Shown here: positions 16,877-25,181 of the stretch, piece after piece
Layout of the letters: every line of letters starts with the position of its first letter
How positions within the stretch are numbered: position 1 is the stretch's first letter
NCBI RefSeq assembly: GCF_021513135.1
Contig: NZ_CP090981.1
Coordinates: 2,232,001-2,296,000, forward strand
Direction of reading: 5' to 3'
Length of the DNA stretch: 64,000 nucleotides
Origin: Vibrio sp. SS-MA-C1-2
GTDB taxonomy: Bacteria > Pseudomonadota > Gammaproteobacteria > Enterobacterales > Vibrionaceae
Translations under genes and position numbers: made by a program
Notes under the pieces: generated by a model
What the model saw: only the letters and a program-made list of their open reading frames with translations
Told to the model about the DNA's origin: nothing
Databases searched by the model: none

Positions 16877-18895
16877 TTAGATATCATTTAACGCTTTAAA
16901 CAACTCAACATGCTCACTGTCTTTACGGTAGAATACCGCAGGCTGACCAATTGGGGCATCAACCGTGATGTGACCACCGGTGTAAGTATCGCCAGTCCAA
17001 ACATGAACCCACTCATCGTCAGGCAGGTAAACCGCTTTTTCGACTTCACCTTGGTTATAAACCGGGGCAACCAGTAGATCACGGCCGAATAGGTACTCAA
17101 ACTTAATGTCGTACGCTTCACTATCTTGCTCATAATGCATGAACAGTGGTCGCTGAACCGGAATACCTTTGGCTGCATTTTCTTCAACGGCAGCTTTAAT
17201 GTAAGGCTTAAGGTGCTTATACATTTTACTCATGCGTGACGTGTGCGCCAACGTCTCTGCATCGGTATCATACTGGTGGTTATCACCCGGACGGTTACCT
17301 TCATGGGTACGCATGATCGGGGTAAATGCCGCCATCTCGAACCAACGTTGCAACAACTCTTTATCACGCTTCATGCCGTGCAGTGTGGTATAACCACCGA
17401 TGTCACTGTGGTGAATACCATTCCCCATTAGGCCTGAAGAGAGCGCAGCTGGGATCACTGACGCTAACCCATCATCAATGCACCAGTCAACAGACTGATC
17501 GCCCGCCCATAACGTGTGACAGTAACCTTGAATGCCCGCACCGCCTGCACGCATGAAGAACAGAATATCGTCGGTTTTACCTGACTCTTCAATCGCTTCG
17601 TGCTGTACTTTTGCCCAACGGTATGGCCATTTATTATGTTCAATTTCTGCACTCACGCCGTTGCTTAATGAACAATCTGTTGGCAGATATTCCCCAAAAT
17701 CACCCATCCAACCGTCTAGGCCGAAATCGATCATGTTGGTTTTTATCACCCCTTTATACCACTCACATGCATCCGGGTTGGTAAAATCAACCACGCCACA
17801 GTAGAACTCACCAAAATCGACCACATATTTCGAGCCATCTTCTTTGGTCGCTAAATACCCTAAGGCTTTGGCTTCGTTATAAAGTGGGAAATCTTCCAGT
17901 ACATACGGGTTGATGTAACCTAAGAAACGGACACCGTCTTCTTTAAGTTGGTGGATCTTCGTATCAAGCTCAGGGTACAACGCTTTGTTCCACTGCCAAT
18001 CCCACTGAAGACGCTTACCGAACGACGTCATCTTGATCCCTTGCCAGTCTTGGTTCCACACTGCAGCTAGCTCAATATCCGCGTCTTTTGCTTGTTGGAT
18101 CTTTTCAAAGGTCAGGTCAGTGCCCCCTTGAATACCAAGGATGACGCCATTATAGACCCAATCTGGCAACGCAGGTTGGCGACCAAAGTGGTCAGTAATA
18201 TTGGTCATTAAATCAACAAAGGTCTCTTCACTGCCAAGCAATAAGTATTGTGGAATGTCCCAACACTGCAGCTCATGGAAGCCGTCATTGGTGAAGTTAA
18301 AGTCGGCATAGGCGGTGGTTTCTAAATGACAGAAATACTTCTTATCGGACACAAAGGTCGGCTGTGGGTAGTTAGTATTGTAGTAATCACCGCCCGCTTT
18401 ATCATGAACGTCCGCTTGCCATGTCACATAGCTATTTTTATTACGACCCACACCCGGCTCAGAAGACCACAGTGGGAAGTTTTTACCGCGCAGGTTGAAA
18501 TACGTTAACTGCTCACCACAACCGAAGACTTTTTCCTCTTCTGTTGCAGCAACACGGAACCAAAAACGGTTAAAGGTCTTATCAGCCGCTTCAAACGCCA
18601 CTTTTAGGCGCTCTTCTTTGGTTTCAGACACCAGAAGATTCAACGCAACGTTTGAGTTTGCAAAAAATGAAATGCTGTAGCTTACTTTGCCATCATTCTC
18701 AATTTCTTCCACTTTAAATTGACGCAAAGCGGTACGCTCAACCACGTAGTCTGTGATATCAAAGTTACCACGATACATATCGAAATTACCTTCACCGACA
18801 CCCAAGAAGATCGCTGGCGCGTCAATTGAGTGGCTAAATACGGTGTTATTTTTATGGGTGATGGTGAGGTGGTTGTCGCTATAAGATAGTTTCAC
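16877..18895 (-). CDS. yihQ: Sulfoquinovosidase (GH31, YihQ type)
   Basis: 672 residues, against 678 for E. coli YihQ. It hydrolyses alpha-sulfoquinovosides such as SQ-glycerol to free SQ. The specificity residues of YihQ (numbers from memory: Q288, R301, W304, Y508; nucleophile D405; acid/base D472) all have counterparts at a constant offset of six: Q282 in N-Q-D-W, R295 and W298 in K-R-L-Q-W, D399 in M-G-D-F-G-E-Y, D466 in W-A-G-D-Q and Y502 in I-G-G-Y. No signal peptide, so cytosolic: the TRAP system probably imports SQ glycosides intact. It is the last gene of the minus-strand operon after dctQMP. Base composition here is richer in G+C than the SQ genes beyond 22.3 kb. Confidence 0.92.
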   Translation of the reverse strand: MKLSYSDNHLTITHKNNTVFSHSIDAPAIFLGVGEGNFDMYRGNFDITDYVVERTALRQFKVEEIENDGKVSYSISFFANSNVALNLLVSETKEERLKVAFEAADKTFNRFWFRVAATEEEKVFGCGEQLTYFNLRGKNFPLWSSEPGVGRNKNSYVTWQADVHDKAGGDYYNTNYPQPTFVSDKKYFCHLETTAYADFNFTNDGFHELQCWDIPQYLLLGSEETFVDLMTNITDHFGRQPALPDWVYNGVILGIQGGTDLTFEKIQQAKDADIELAAVWNQDWQGIKMTSFGKRLQWDWQWNKALYPELDTKIHQLKEDGVRFLGYINPYVLEDFPLYNEAKALGYLATKEDGSKYVVDFGEFYCGVVDFTNPDACEWYKGVIKTNMIDFGLDGWMGDFGEYLPTDCSLSNGVSAEIEHNKWPYRWAKVQHEAIEESGKTDDILFFMRAGGAGIQGYCHTLWAGDQSVDWCIDDGLASVIPAALSSGLMGNGIHHSDIGGYTTLHGMKRDKELLQRWFEMAAFTPIMRTHEGNRPGDNHQYDTDAETLAHTSRMSKMYKHLKPYIKAAVEENAAKGIPVQRPLFMHYEQDSEAYDIKFEYLFGRDLLVAPVYNQGEVEKAVYLPDDEWVHVWTGDTYTGGHITVDAPIGQPAVFYRKDSEHVELFKALNDI

Positions 18896-18940
18896 TGTTT
18901 ATTCCTTAGTCACTCTACTCGTTTAACCTGAGTATAAAGT

Positions 18941-18967
18941 GGGCACCCTCGCTGTGTGATGGCGCCC
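18941..18967 (-). repeat. GC-rich hairpin in the dctP-yihQ gap
   Basis: On the minus strand GGGCGCC and GGTGCCC form a 7-bp stem (one G-T pair) without a following U-run. It lies just after the binding-protein gene, a position where hairpins often protect upstream mRNA or attenuate downstream expression. Confidence 0.5.
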
Positions 18968-19010
18968 TATTGCTTATTATTTTTATTGTTACAGGACGAA
19001 TAACACGTCG

Positions 19011-20060
19011 CTATTTTGTTTGGATATCGTATGAGGTTTGGATTTTCGCTTCACACAAGCCAATTTGATCTTCAACGCGTTGTAACCATGCCGCGCCTTC
19101 AGCACCCGACTCTTCTAAGAAGAAATCACGAACCGGTTTTGCCGCCGTTTTAAAGGCTTCACGCTCTTCGGCTGTTGGGTTATAGACTTTACCCCCGGCT
19201 TTACGGAACTCTTCGTAAGCTTCAAATTCTTGGTGTTTAGGGTAAGCACGCAGGTACTGGTTCTGTGCCGCTGCGCCGTCGATAACCACTTTTTTCAACT
19301 CATCCGGGAAAGCGTTAAATTTCGCGTTATTGAAGACCCATGCCCCGCCCATGTAGGCATGGCCATCAAGCACGATGTAGTTTAAGCTTTCTTGGAAACG
19401 GTTCATCACGATGTCTGTAATGCCATTTTTGGTGCCATCCACGACACCCGTTGACAATGCGGTATACACTTCTGGCCACGCGATAGGGGTTGGTGCGCCG
19501 CCCAACTGCTTCACAAGCTCTTGTTGGATGGGTGCCGGCACGGTACGTAACTTCAGGCCTTCCACATCCGCAGGAGAGTGGATCTCTTTTTTGGTGGTGG
19601 CAATGTTACGCCAGCCGCCTGAGTTAGAGACCATCATTAGACGAACATTCGGCATTTTTTGCAGTAACTTGCCACGCATTTCACCGACAAACTCATCGTT
19701 GTTATAAACACACTCAGCAACGCGATCGTTGGGTAAAATATAAGGTAAATCCAATGCACTCATTGGCTCCCAGTAGTACGCGAGCTCTGGCACCGTGGTT
19801 TGGAAGTAATCAAACATCCCCGCTTGCACACCCGCTAAACACTCTTTGGCGGTACCACAAAGCTGGCCTGATGGGTAAATATCCACTTGGATCTGACCGT
19901 TTGAGCGGTTTTCTACATAGTTTTTAAACACAAGCAGCGACTGGTGGTTATACCCATCTAAGTTGGTCACGTGGGGAACCGTTAGCTTATATTTGGCTGC
20001 ATTGGCCGCGCCTGCCATTAACAGGGTGGTGGCTGCAACGGCTAATAATGTCTTTTTCAT
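19011..20060 (-). CDS. dctP: TRAP transporter solute-binding protein (DctP family), probable SQ or SQ-glycoside
   Basis: 349 residues with a clear signal peptide (M-K-K-T-L-L-A-V-A-A-T-T-L, cleavage after A-N-A-A). The DctP family arginine motif L-K-L-R-T-V and the W-P-E-V-Y-T-A-L-S-T-G-V-V-D-G block are both present. This periplasmic protein captures an acidic substrate and hands it to the DctQM membrane unit. Position between dctM and the sulfoquinovosidase makes SQ or its glycosides the likely ligand, a sulfonate in place of the usual carboxylate. Confidence 0.85.
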   Translation of the reverse strand: MKKTLLAVAATTLLMAGAANAAKYKLTVPHVTNLDGYNHQSLLVFKNYVENRSNGQIQVDIYPSGQLCGTAKECLAGVQAGMFDYFQTTVPELAYYWEPMSALDLPYILPNDRVAECVYNNDEFVGEMRGKLLQKMPNVRLMMVSNSGGWRNIATTKKEIHSPADVEGLKLRTVPAPIQQELVKQLGGAPTPIAWPEVYTALSTGVVDGTKNGITDIVMNRFQESLNYIVLDGHAYMGGAWVFNNAKFNAFPDELKKVVIDGAAAQNQYLRAYPKHQEFEAYEEFRKAGGKVYNPTAEEREAFKTAAKPVRDFFLEESGAEGAAWLQRVEDQIGLCEAKIQTSYDIQTK

Positions 20061-20110
20061 TTTTATTGTCCTTTAAAAAAAATCCGTATCACGATTGAAA
20101 ATTAAATTGA

Positions 20111-21400
20111 TTACATCACACCTAACAACTTCGGCAGCCCAATCACTAATTGAGGGAAGAATGAAAGTAGGAAGATAATTAAAAACTCGACAATTAAGAA
20201 CGGGATAATCGCTTTCGATATCTTCTGCAGTGAGACACCGGAGACCCCCGAGGCAACAAACAACACCAAGCCCATCGGAGGGGTTGCTAAACCGATTGAT
20301 AAGTTAGAGACCATCACCACACCAAAGTGCACAGGGTCAATCCCGGCATTGATCATGATTGGGGCAATGATTGGGGCGAAGATTAAGATCGCTGGGCCCG
20401 CATCCAAGAACATGCCCACCACAAACAAGAAGATGTTGATGATGAAGAACAGTAAGTATGGGTTATCAGTAATGCCATTAAAGAAGTCAGCCACGTCTTT
20501 CGAGATACCCGAGAAACTAATCGCCGATGCAAACCCACTCGCCGCCGCCACGATAATCAGTACCGCGGCCGCATTGACCGCCACTTTTGCAAATAGGGCG
20601 TACGTTGCTTTTAAGTTGGTCACTTTTAAAACAAAAACAGACAAGAAGATGGCGTACAGCACAGCAACCGCAGCGGCTTCTGTCGGCGTAAAGATACCAC
20701 CATAAATGCCACCCAAAATAATCACAGGCGTCATAAGAGGTAAAATAGCCATCTGCAAACTCTGCTTACGCTCAAGCTTGGTGGCACGCTCAATTGGCTG
20801 AACATCCGGGAATTTGGTAATTTGAATACGGTTCACCACCATCAGACCGAGACAGAAAATCAGTCCCGGGACGATACCGGCCATGAACATCGCCGCCACC
20901 GAGGTGTTCATCACAAAGGCATAAATCAGCATGATACCCGATGGAGGAATAATCGTTCCCAGTACCGTTGCCGCCGCCGTTAATGCCGCAGAGTAAGCCG
21001 TGTCATACTTATACTTTGTCATCTCTGGGATCAACATATTACCAATCGCTGACGTTGCGGCCACCGCGGAGCCTGTCAGTGCACCAAACAGGGTCGATGC
21101 CAAGATAACCACATGACCCAATCCCCCTTTCATGTGTTGAACACGGGTCTGGGCAAAACTAATGATACGAGGCGTAATACCGCCGCTTGACATGCACTCA
21201 CCCGCCAACATAAAGAACGGCAAGGCCAGTAATAAGAAGTTATCTAAACCAGAATATAAACGCTGGTAAAGCATGTTAATAAAGAGCACTTGGTCATTCT
21301 GGAAAAAGGTAATAATCGGGGATAAACCCAGTGCAAAAATAACCGGCACACCGACAAGTAAAAAGAATAAAAAATAAAGAATGAAAATTGGAGAAACCAT
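20111..21400 (-). CDS. dctM: TRAP transporter large permease (DctM)
   Basis: 429 residues, about twelve membrane segments. Typical DctM blocks are seen: M-L-A-G-E-C-M-S-S-G-G, G-S-A-V-A-A-T-S-A-I-G, I-I-P-P-S-G-I-M and A-T-P-P-M-G-L-V-L-F. It forms the Na+-coupled elevator that moves the substrate delivered by DctP. The gene follows dctQ by 9 nt and precedes dctP by 50 nt. Confidence 0.9.
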   Translation of the reverse strand: MVSPIFILYFLFFLLVGVPVIFALGLSPIITFFQNDQVLFINMLYQRLYSGLDNFLLLALPFFMLAGECMSSGGITPRIISFAQTRVQHMKGGLGHVVILASTLFGALTGSAVAATSAIGNMLIPEMTKYKYDTAYSAALTAAATVLGTIIPPSGIMLIYAFVMNTSVAAMFMAGIVPGLIFCLGLMVVNRIQITKFPDVQPIERATKLERKQSLQMAILPLMTPVIILGGIYGGIFTPTEAAAVAVLYAIFLSVFVLKVTNLKATYALFAKVAVNAAAVLIIVAAASGFASAISFSGISKDVADFFNGITDNPYLLFFIINIFLFVVGMFLDAGPAILIFAPIIAPIMINAGIDPVHFGVVMVSNLSIGLATPPMGLVLFVASGVSGVSLQKISKAIIPFLIVEFLIIFLLSFFPQLVIGLPKLLGVM

Positions 21401-21409
21401 AATAAAACC

Positions 21410-21946
21410 CTACTTAGCGACGTTAGCAACAAATTGTTCTTTTGATTTATTAAAATGAATAAATAAATCGAGAGAAATACACAGTTTTTGAACTGCGTAC
21501 AGGCATGACACCCCTAACATCACCGGTGGAATGATATACACCACGTACATTGGGATAGGTAAACTGTTGGCACTCACCGCACCGGTTTCAAAAAACACCA
21601 TGCCAAATTTAATCCAAACAAAGAATAAGATTAAGCTAAGCACATGGGTAAAGATCATCATCAAGTGATAAACGCGAGAGCCTTTCACTTTGTCAGTAAT
21701 AAAGGTCATGGCGATATTTTTATCTTGAAGATAGATAATCGGCAGACAGAGATACGTCATGTAGATCATTAAAAAACGGGAGGCTTCATCGGTCCAACTC
21801 AATGGTAAGTTGAAGATATAACGACACCCCACCTGAAGGAGTACGATAACCGTCATAATTAAAAGCAAAACACCACTAATTTTAGAGGTAAGTTTAGCAA
21901 GGGGCGCATTGATTATATTTAGCGTATCTGCAATTTTGTTAAACAT
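21410..21946 (-). CDS. dctQ: TRAP transporter small permease (DctQ)
   Basis: 178 residues with four membrane helices and the family motif R-Y-I-F-N-L-P-L-S-W-T-D-E-A-S-R-F. It anchors the DctM subunit in the inner membrane. It is the first full-length gene of the SQ uptake operon, preceded only by a 26-codon reading frame 10 nt upstream. Confidence 0.9.
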   Translation of the reverse strand: MFNKIADTLNIINAPLAKLTSKISGVLLLIMTVIVLLQVGCRYIFNLPLSWTDEASRFLMIYMTYLCLPIIYLQDKNIAMTFITDKVKGSRVYHLMMIFTHVLSLILFFVWIKFGMVFFETGAVSANSLPIPMYVVYIIPPVMLGVSCLYAVQKLCISLDLFIHFNKSKEQFVANVAK

Positions 21947-21956
21947 GATAGTTCCC

Positions 21957-22037
21957 TTATCGCTTCAAAGAAGGAACATCAAAAGTGGGATACCCTAAAA
22001 TATTTTTATTGGTACGAGGCTCAAAAATGGTAGCCAT
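21957..22037 (-). CDS. Possible 26-residue leader peptide before dctQ
   Basis: ATG at 22037 to TAA at 21957-21959, preceded by AATAGGAA at a good ribosome-binding distance, and ending 10 nt before the dctQ start. The product (M-A-T-I-F-E-P-R-T-N..., ending V-P-S-L-K-R) is soluble and contains no signal-like region. It could couple translation into dctQ or be the remnant of a larger gene. I recognise no family. Confidence 0.45.
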   Translation of the reverse strand: MATIFEPRTNKNILGYPTFDVPSLKR

Positions 22038-22120
22038 AATTAATTCCTATTTATAATGTATTTTTCCTATGACCAAATCCTAACAATCAAGTCTAATCTG
22101 ATCTGTGACCCCCCTCTACT

Positions 22121-22168
22121 TTCTGTCTATTTATGTCCACTTGTGTATTTTAATGTAAAAAGTGTGAC
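22121..22168 (+). promoter_or_regulatory. 10-bp-phased TTnTGT repeat array (candidate DeoR-type operator)
   Basis: TTCTGT, TTATGT, TTGTGT and TAATGT start at 22121, 22131, 22141 and 22151, and a related AGTGTGA lies at 22161. The exact 10-bp phase places the sites on one face of the helix. The array lies upstream of the dctQMP-yihQ operon. A similar array in opposite orientation lies upstream of the kinase gene at 24168-24193, so the adjacent DeoR-family regulator is the natural candidate to bind both. Confidence 0.5.
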
Positions 22169-22304
22169 GTGCATTGTGTTTAATAACAGTCAGACGCTTA
22201 TAAAGTAAGCAGCTGTTATTTACACAAATAAAGATATAAACAAAACAGCTATTAATTTGACAAATCAAGACCATCAGTTATAGGTATCTGTTATATTGTA
22301 GATA

Positions 22305-22373
22305 AAAAAGGCCTTAGACCCATTACTGTCAAATTAATTGACTGAAGTAACGGGACTAAGACCTGATTAAGTG
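22305..22373 (-). terminator. Terminator of the kinase-DeoR operon
   Basis: On the minus strand a long imperfect stem (AGGTCTTAGTCCCGTTACT pairing with AGTAATGGGTCTAAGGCCT) is followed by six T residues. It separates the regulator gene from the TRAP-SQase operon, so the latter needs its own promoter within 21950-22300. Confidence 0.8.
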
Positions 22374-22391
22374 TTCAGATATTAATCTAAT

Positions 22392-23144
22392 TTAAAATAC
22401 TTTAACTTCTACATCATGTTCTTTTGCAACCAAAGAGACTGAACTAGGCGGTTCAACATCACTAAAAAATGTTGTTATATCGCCAATATTAAACAATTCA
22501 ATCGATCCTTTAGGAATAAACTTAGTCGAATCAAGTGCAACAATGGTTTGACGTGAATTTTGTTTAACCATTTGTACGACTTCGACTTCATTCATATCAT
22601 AATCAAGAAATGAGCCATCTGAATCAATAGAACCAGCACTTGTAATTAAGTAGTCAAAGCGAAACTTTGAAATAAAGTTCATTGCCTCACTACCCACAAT
22701 CCCCCCATTGAAGGCCTTAATTTTTCCACTCGGCGTTACAACATCATGGTGTTTATAAAGAAGATTTGCAATACGAACACTGTTGGTCATTATCTGCAAA
22801 TTCTTTTTATTTACAAGGTGTTGGGCTATCGCCTCGGTTGTTGTTCCTATTGTTAAGAATAAGGAAGCACCTTCAGGAATAGAGTCAGCGACCATTTTTC
22901 CGATAGCATCTTTTTTACTAACATCAGTATTCTTTCTGATATCAAAATCAAGATTAACGGTTGAGGAAATTGAACTAGCGCCACCATGATGGCGAATGAT
23001 CATTTCAACATCGCTCATTTTTTTGATATCACGACGAATTGTCTGAGTTGATACATCTAACTCTTCAGCTAACTCATCAACAGAGCAATATCCTTGCTTA
23101 TTAACGAGTTTATATAGATGTTCTTGTCTTGGGTTTCTAATCAT
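22392..23144 (-). CDS. DeoR-family transcriptional regulator of the SQ locus
   Basis: 250 residues. The N-terminal winged helix (residues ~5-57) has C-S-V-D-E-L-A-E-E-L-D-V-S-T-Q-T-I-R-R-D, the DeoR recognition region. The C-terminal DeoRC sensor domain shows T-I-G-T-T-T-E and I-T-S-A-G-S-I-D. It overlaps the kinase stop codon by 4 nt and corresponds in position and family to YihW/CsqR of E. coli, a repressor relieved by SQ-pathway metabolites. Probable targets are the two TTnTGT arrays. Confidence 0.82.
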   Translation of the reverse strand: MIRNPRQEHLYKLVNKQGYCSVDELAEELDVSTQTIRRDIKKMSDVEMIIRHHGGASSISSTVNLDFDIRKNTDVSKKDAIGKMVADSIPEGASLFLTIGTTTEAIAQHLVNKKNLQIMTNSVRIANLLYKHHDVVTPSGKIKAFNGGIVGSEAMNFISKFRFDYLITSAGSIDSDGSFLDYDMNEVEVVQMVKQNSRQTIVALDSTKFIPKGSIELFNIGDITTFFSDVEPPSSVSLVAKEHDVEVKVF

Positions 23145-24034
23145 AAGTCATCTTTTATATATTGTTCAACTTGAGTACGTGTCGGGATTCCTTCCCTTCC
23201 ACCTAATTTAGTACATTTTAATGCAGCAACACTGTTAGAGAAGTTAACAGCATATTCATTTTCCATATTTTCAGCCACAGCCACTGCTAAAGCACCATGG
23301 AAAGTATCGCCAGCACCTGTTGTATCCACAACTGTAATTTTCTTGCCAGCTTTATGACATAAATTACCACTTTCCAACCAATAACAGCCTTTTGAACCTA
23401 CTGTAACATAAACTTGACCATCTGTTTTAGCTTGAGCAATTAAAAGTCCAGCTTCAGGGTCTGTTTCACCACTAAAGTTGACTAATCCTACTTCTGAGAA
23501 TGCAACATGATCAGCGAGTGCAACAAGTTCATCCATTGGCTCAGGTGTAATATCTGCATCAAGTATAGTTGGTATATTAAATTTACGCCCTTGTTCTAGG
23601 GCATATTTCGCACCTGCAACCCAACGAACATCACATAAAATCGCGCTAAATTTAGAAAAATCGATATCTTTTAATGCTTCAATAGATGTAGACAGTGTTG
23701 AATCTTGGTAGTTTATAATCATTCTTTCACCAGAATCATCTACCACAACAGCAGAGAATGCAGATGAAGCATCAGGAATAACAACTTTATGATTTAGCCC
23801 AACACCATATTGTTCAAATTCAGCTGACATAGCATCAGCAACGGAATCACCACCAAAACGACCTATAAATTCAACATCATGCCCAAGGCGTTTAACTGCA
23901 ACAGCCGCAGTTGCCGCAGGTCCTCCACCAACTTCAAAGTAGTTATTCGCAACAAACTTACCACCATGATCAGGTAAGTTATTCACTTGAAATACACGAT
24001 CTAAAACAGTAATACCAACACATGCGATTGTCAT
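23141..24034 (-). CDS. yihV: Sulfofructose kinase (PfkB family, YihV type)
   Basis: 297 residues, against 298 for E. coli YihV. PfkB signatures are G-G-G-P-A-A-T-A-A-V-A near residue 36 and D-T-T-G-A-G-D-T-F-H-G-A near residue 242, the latter holding the catalytic Asp. K26, N108 and R137 (in D-V-R-W) sit one position before residues I remember as sulfonate contacts in the E. coli enzyme (K27, N109, R138). The expected reaction is SF + ATP to SF-1-phosphate. First gene of a two-gene operon with the DeoR regulator and divergent from the SLA reductase. Confidence 0.8.
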   Translation of the reverse strand: MTIACVGITVLDRVFQVNNLPDHGGKFVANNYFEVGGGPAATAAVAVKRLGHDVEFIGRFGGDSVADAMSAEFEQYGVGLNHKVVIPDASSAFSAVVVDDSGERMIINYQDSTLSTSIEALKDIDFSKFSAILCDVRWVAGAKYALEQGRKFNIPTILDADITPEPMDELVALADHVAFSEVGLVNFSGETDPEAGLLIAQAKTDGQVYVTVGSKGCYWLESGNLCHKAGKKITVVDTTGAGDTFHGALAVAVAENMENEYAVNFSNSVAALKCTKLGGREGIPTRTQVEQYIKDDL

Positions 24035-24167
24035 TTTTATCCCTAATTATTCTTTTAATTGCTAAGTCGTTGATTATTTAGCTTTACCATTATTAATTAT
24101 AATTTAAGTACGCTAACTCAATGATGACTAATTTACCTATTTTTTGCCTTTTTTTCTATGATCGCAC

Positions 24168-24193
24168 TCACAAACAGACACAAAACAACACAA
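24168..24193 (-). promoter_or_regulatory. 10-bp-phased TTGTGT repeats in the kinase/SLA-reductase divergent region
   Basis: On the minus strand TTGTGT, TTGTGT and TTGTGA start exactly 10 bp apart. The motif and the phase match the array at 22121-22168. The sites lie about 135 bp upstream of the kinase start and about 90 bp upstream of the reductase start, so one regulator could control both directions. Confidence 0.5.
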
Positions 24194-24203
24194 ATAAACA
24201 AAA

Positions 24204-24219
24204 TGTGACACAGCTCATC
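24204..24219. promoter_or_regulatory. Weak CRP-like site
   Basis: TGTGACACAGCTCATC fits TGTGA-N6-TCACA with two mismatches in the right half. It lies about 65 bp before the reductase start, a usual place for catabolite activation. Low confidence on sequence alone. Confidence 0.3.
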
Positions 24220-24281
24220 TTTATGATTGATAAAATAAGTATACTTATCAGCAATCAAATACATATCTAAAGGAATATATA

Positions 24282-25175
24282 ATGTCTAGTATTGGTTTTA
24301 TTGGCCTTGGTCAGATGGGAACACCAATGGCAACTAACCTTATTAAAGGTGGCCATGAAGTAAAAGTTTTTGATATCAATCAAGACGCAGTCAATCAACT
24401 TGTTGCTCTTGGGGCAACTGCAGCAGAATCGCCAGCAAAAGCATCTTTAGACTCAGAGTTTATTATTACGATGCTGCCAAATGGTTCACTTGTCAAAAAT
24501 GTTATCCATGCAGATAATGGGATTTTATCAACAATGAGTAAGAGCTCTTTACTTATTGACATGTCAACAATTCATCCATTTGAAACTGATGCTTTAATTA
24601 GCGAACTAACTTCAAATGGTTATTCAATGATGGAAGCGCCAGTTGGACGAACTTCTGATCATGCAGTTCGTGGCGAACTACTTATCCTAGCCGGCGGCAC
24701 AAAGGAACAAATTGCTCTTGCACAACCTCTTTTCGACTGTATGGGCTCAGAAACGGTTGATGCTGGCGGTCCAGGTAAAGGTATTCGCGTTAAAATCATT
24801 AACAACTACATGAGTATTGCACTTAATGCCCTATCTGCTGAAGCAGCGACATTATCAGAAGCGATTGGTTTAGACTTTGAAACATCGTTGAGTGTCATGA
24901 AAGGAACGCCTGCCAATAATGGCCACTTTACGACAACATGGCCGAATAAAGTACTTTCTGGTGATTTAACACCTGCCTTTATGGTTGATTTAGCCCATAA
25001 AGACTTAGGTATCGCATTAGACTTAGCTAACCAAGTGAAAGTACCAATGCCATGTGGTGCAGCATCACGAGAGCTTTATAGCATGACCTCAGCTGCTGGC
25101 CGTGGCCGTCAAGATTGGAGTTCGGTATTTGAACAATTACGTGTTCTTTCTGGTCTAGAAGCTAAAATTAAGTAA
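24282..25175 (+). CDS. yihU: Sulfolactaldehyde reductase (beta-hydroxyacid dehydrogenase family, YihU type)
   Basis: 297 residues, against 298 for E. coli YihU. The N-terminus has the NAD-binding G-F-I-G-L-G-Q-M-G. Residues I recall as sulfonate and catalytic contacts in YihU occur at identical numbers here: R123 in V-G-R-T-S-D, K171, N174, N175 and S178 in K-I-I-N-N-Y-M-S. It reduces 3-sulfolactaldehyde to 2,3-dihydroxypropanesulfonate (DHPS), regenerating NAD+. First gene of the plus-strand SQ set, 6 nt before the mutarotase. Confidence 0.88.
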   Translation: MSSIGFIGLGQMGTPMATNLIKGGHEVKVFDINQDAVNQLVALGATAAESPAKASLDSEFIITMLPNGSLVKNVIHADNGILSTMSKSSLLIDMSTIHPFETDALISELTSNGYSMMEAPVGRTSDHAVRGELLILAGGTKEQIALAQPLFDCMGSETVDAGGPGKGIRVKIINNYMSIALNALSAEAATLSEAIGLDFETSLSVMKGTPANNGHFTTTWPNKVLSGDLTPAFMVDLAHKDLGIALDLANQVKVPMPCGAASRELYSMTSAAGRGRQDWSSVFEQLRVLSGLEAKIK

Positions 25176-25181
25176 GCGGAA

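Noticed and set aside
16888-18680. Several open frames of 60-99 codons overlapping the sulfoquinovosidase gene on both strands
   Set aside because: They are shadows produced by the higher G+C content of the gene. They lack ribosome-binding sites and recognisable domains.
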